A DNA stretch of 6,287 nt from positions 1 to 6,287 of the forward strand of contig QMPB01000286.1 of NCBI GenBank assembly GCA_003648395.1, given 5' to 3'. The DNA comes from Bacteroidota bacterium (GTDB lineage Bacteria > Bacteroidota > Bacteroidia > Bacteroidales > UBA1556). Within the stretch, counting starts at the first letter, position 1. Each line of letters begins with the position of its first letter. The notes under the pieces are model-generated. The model was not told where the DNA came from. It did no database searches and saw only the letters and a program-made list of their open reading frames with translations. Both the position numbers and the translations under genes were made by a program. Below, piece after piece: positions 6,067 through 6,287 of the stretch.

Positions 6067-6099
6067 AGTGAGCTGATGACTTTGAGTCATCTGCTCACT
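6067..6099. repeat. Strong stem-loop (inverted repeat, 2 x 15 nt)
   Basis: AGTGAGC-T-GATGACT (6067-6081) pairs with AGTCATC-T-GCTCACT (6085-6099) around a TTG loop, giving 14 paired bases with a single T-T mismatch. Neither side is followed by a T-run, so it is not a standard intrinsic terminator. It may belong to a structured RNA or to a decayed mobile element; nothing visible decides between these. Confidence 0.75.
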
Positions 6100-6140
6100 T
6101 ATGATGCACAGGCAGGCACTTTATCTCACAAAAAAGCGGC

Positions 6141-6183
6141 CATAAGATAGACACCTTTTTCATTATCACATAAAATCGACACC
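6141..6183 (-). repeat. Pair of 15-nt direct repeats behind the right-hand T9SS gene
   Basis: On the minus strand GGTGTCGATTTTATG (6183-6169) is followed by GGTGTCTATCTTATG (6155-6141), 13 of 15 bases identical and offset by 28 nt. The first copy begins 2 nt after the stop codon of the truncated T9SS gene. Such spaced short repeats occur at the ends of some insertion sequences, but no transposase is present. Confidence 0.55.
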
Positions 6184-6185
6184 AA

Positions 6186-6287
6186 TTAATTCACCACAAA
6201 CTTAATAGCCTTAGCACCATTATTGCTGCGAATTTCCATAAAATAAATTCCTGATTTAAGATTAATATTAAAATACTGGTCTTTGGG
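6186..6287 (-). CDS. C-terminal end of a T9SS type A sorting domain protein (partial, runs off right edge)
   Basis: The last 33 codons plus TAA (6188-6186) are in view. The peptide contains QYFNINLKSGIYFMEIRSNN and ends KAIKFVVN. The pattern L-x-x-G-I-Y-x-x-x-I followed by a short basic turn and a terminal K-F-V-V/I-x is the final part of the T9SS type A sorting domain that directs cargo through the outer membrane. Its functional part lies outside the window, so the activity is unknown. It is on the same strand as the other T9SS gene, about 690 bp upstream of it, and the two are probably separate transcription units because a promoter precedes the second. The sequence differs enough from the end of the 328-residue protein that it is not a recent duplicate there. 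Confidence 0.82.
   Translation of the reverse strand, partial: PKDQYFNINLKSGIYFMEIRSNNGAKAIKFVVN

Noticed and set aside
5977..6150. Open + strand frame of 57 codons across the stem-loop islet
   Set aside because: It has no ATG until 6076, which leaves only 24 residues. The hairpin explains the sequence better than a peptide does.

Overview
The window most likely comes from the chromosome of a Bacteroidota bacterium. Two lines of evidence support this: two genes encode C-terminal type IX secretion (T9SS) type A sorting domains, a system confined to that phylum and close relatives, and a TAnnTTTG-type -7 promoter box lies in front of one of them. The DNA is AT-rich, and most genes lack a Shine-Dalgarno sequence, which also fits. 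Every gene in the window is on the minus strand, so it is read from right to left.

Right part (5496-6287): the last 33 codons of a T9SS cargo gene run off the right edge. About 690 bp without a protein gene follow. This stretch holds a pair of short direct repeats, a strong stem-loop inside a less AT-rich islet, and an elaborate nested palindrome of about 107 bp that looks like a dispersed intergenic or MITE-like element. A promoter for the next gene lies at its left end.

Middle (4221-5495): one secreted T9SS protein of 328 residues belongs to a recognisable Bacteroidota surface-protein type. A 288 bp spacer after it should contain the promoter of the next operon.

Left part (1-4220): a tightly packed operon encodes a multisubunit Mrp-type cation/proton antiporter module. 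In transcription order it reads mrpE, mrpF, mrpG, an MbhD/DUF4040 protein, a fused MbhE-MrpB protein, mrpC, mrpD, and the start of another membrane subunit that runs off the left edge. Gaps are 3-11 bp, and two junctions overlap by 4 and 7 bp. The order matches the membrane-antiporter half (A to H) of archaeal Mbh hydrogenase operons rather than the classical mrpABCDEFG order, and the C-terminal MrpA domains are separate small genes. All these subunits are inner-membrane proteins. MrpD and the truncated protein would be the ion-pumping channels, and the small subunits would form the sodium/proton exchange module around them. Whether the complex is a stand-alone antiporter or is attached to a hydrogenase or other redox module cannot be decided here, because the deciding genes lie beyond position 1.

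The most interesting points are a glutamate at the position of the normally conserved TM7 lysine in MrpD, the MbhE-MrpB fusion, strong Shine-Dalgarno sites on only two of the operon genes, and the nested palindrome at 5659-5765. No clearly new defence or mobile system is visible.
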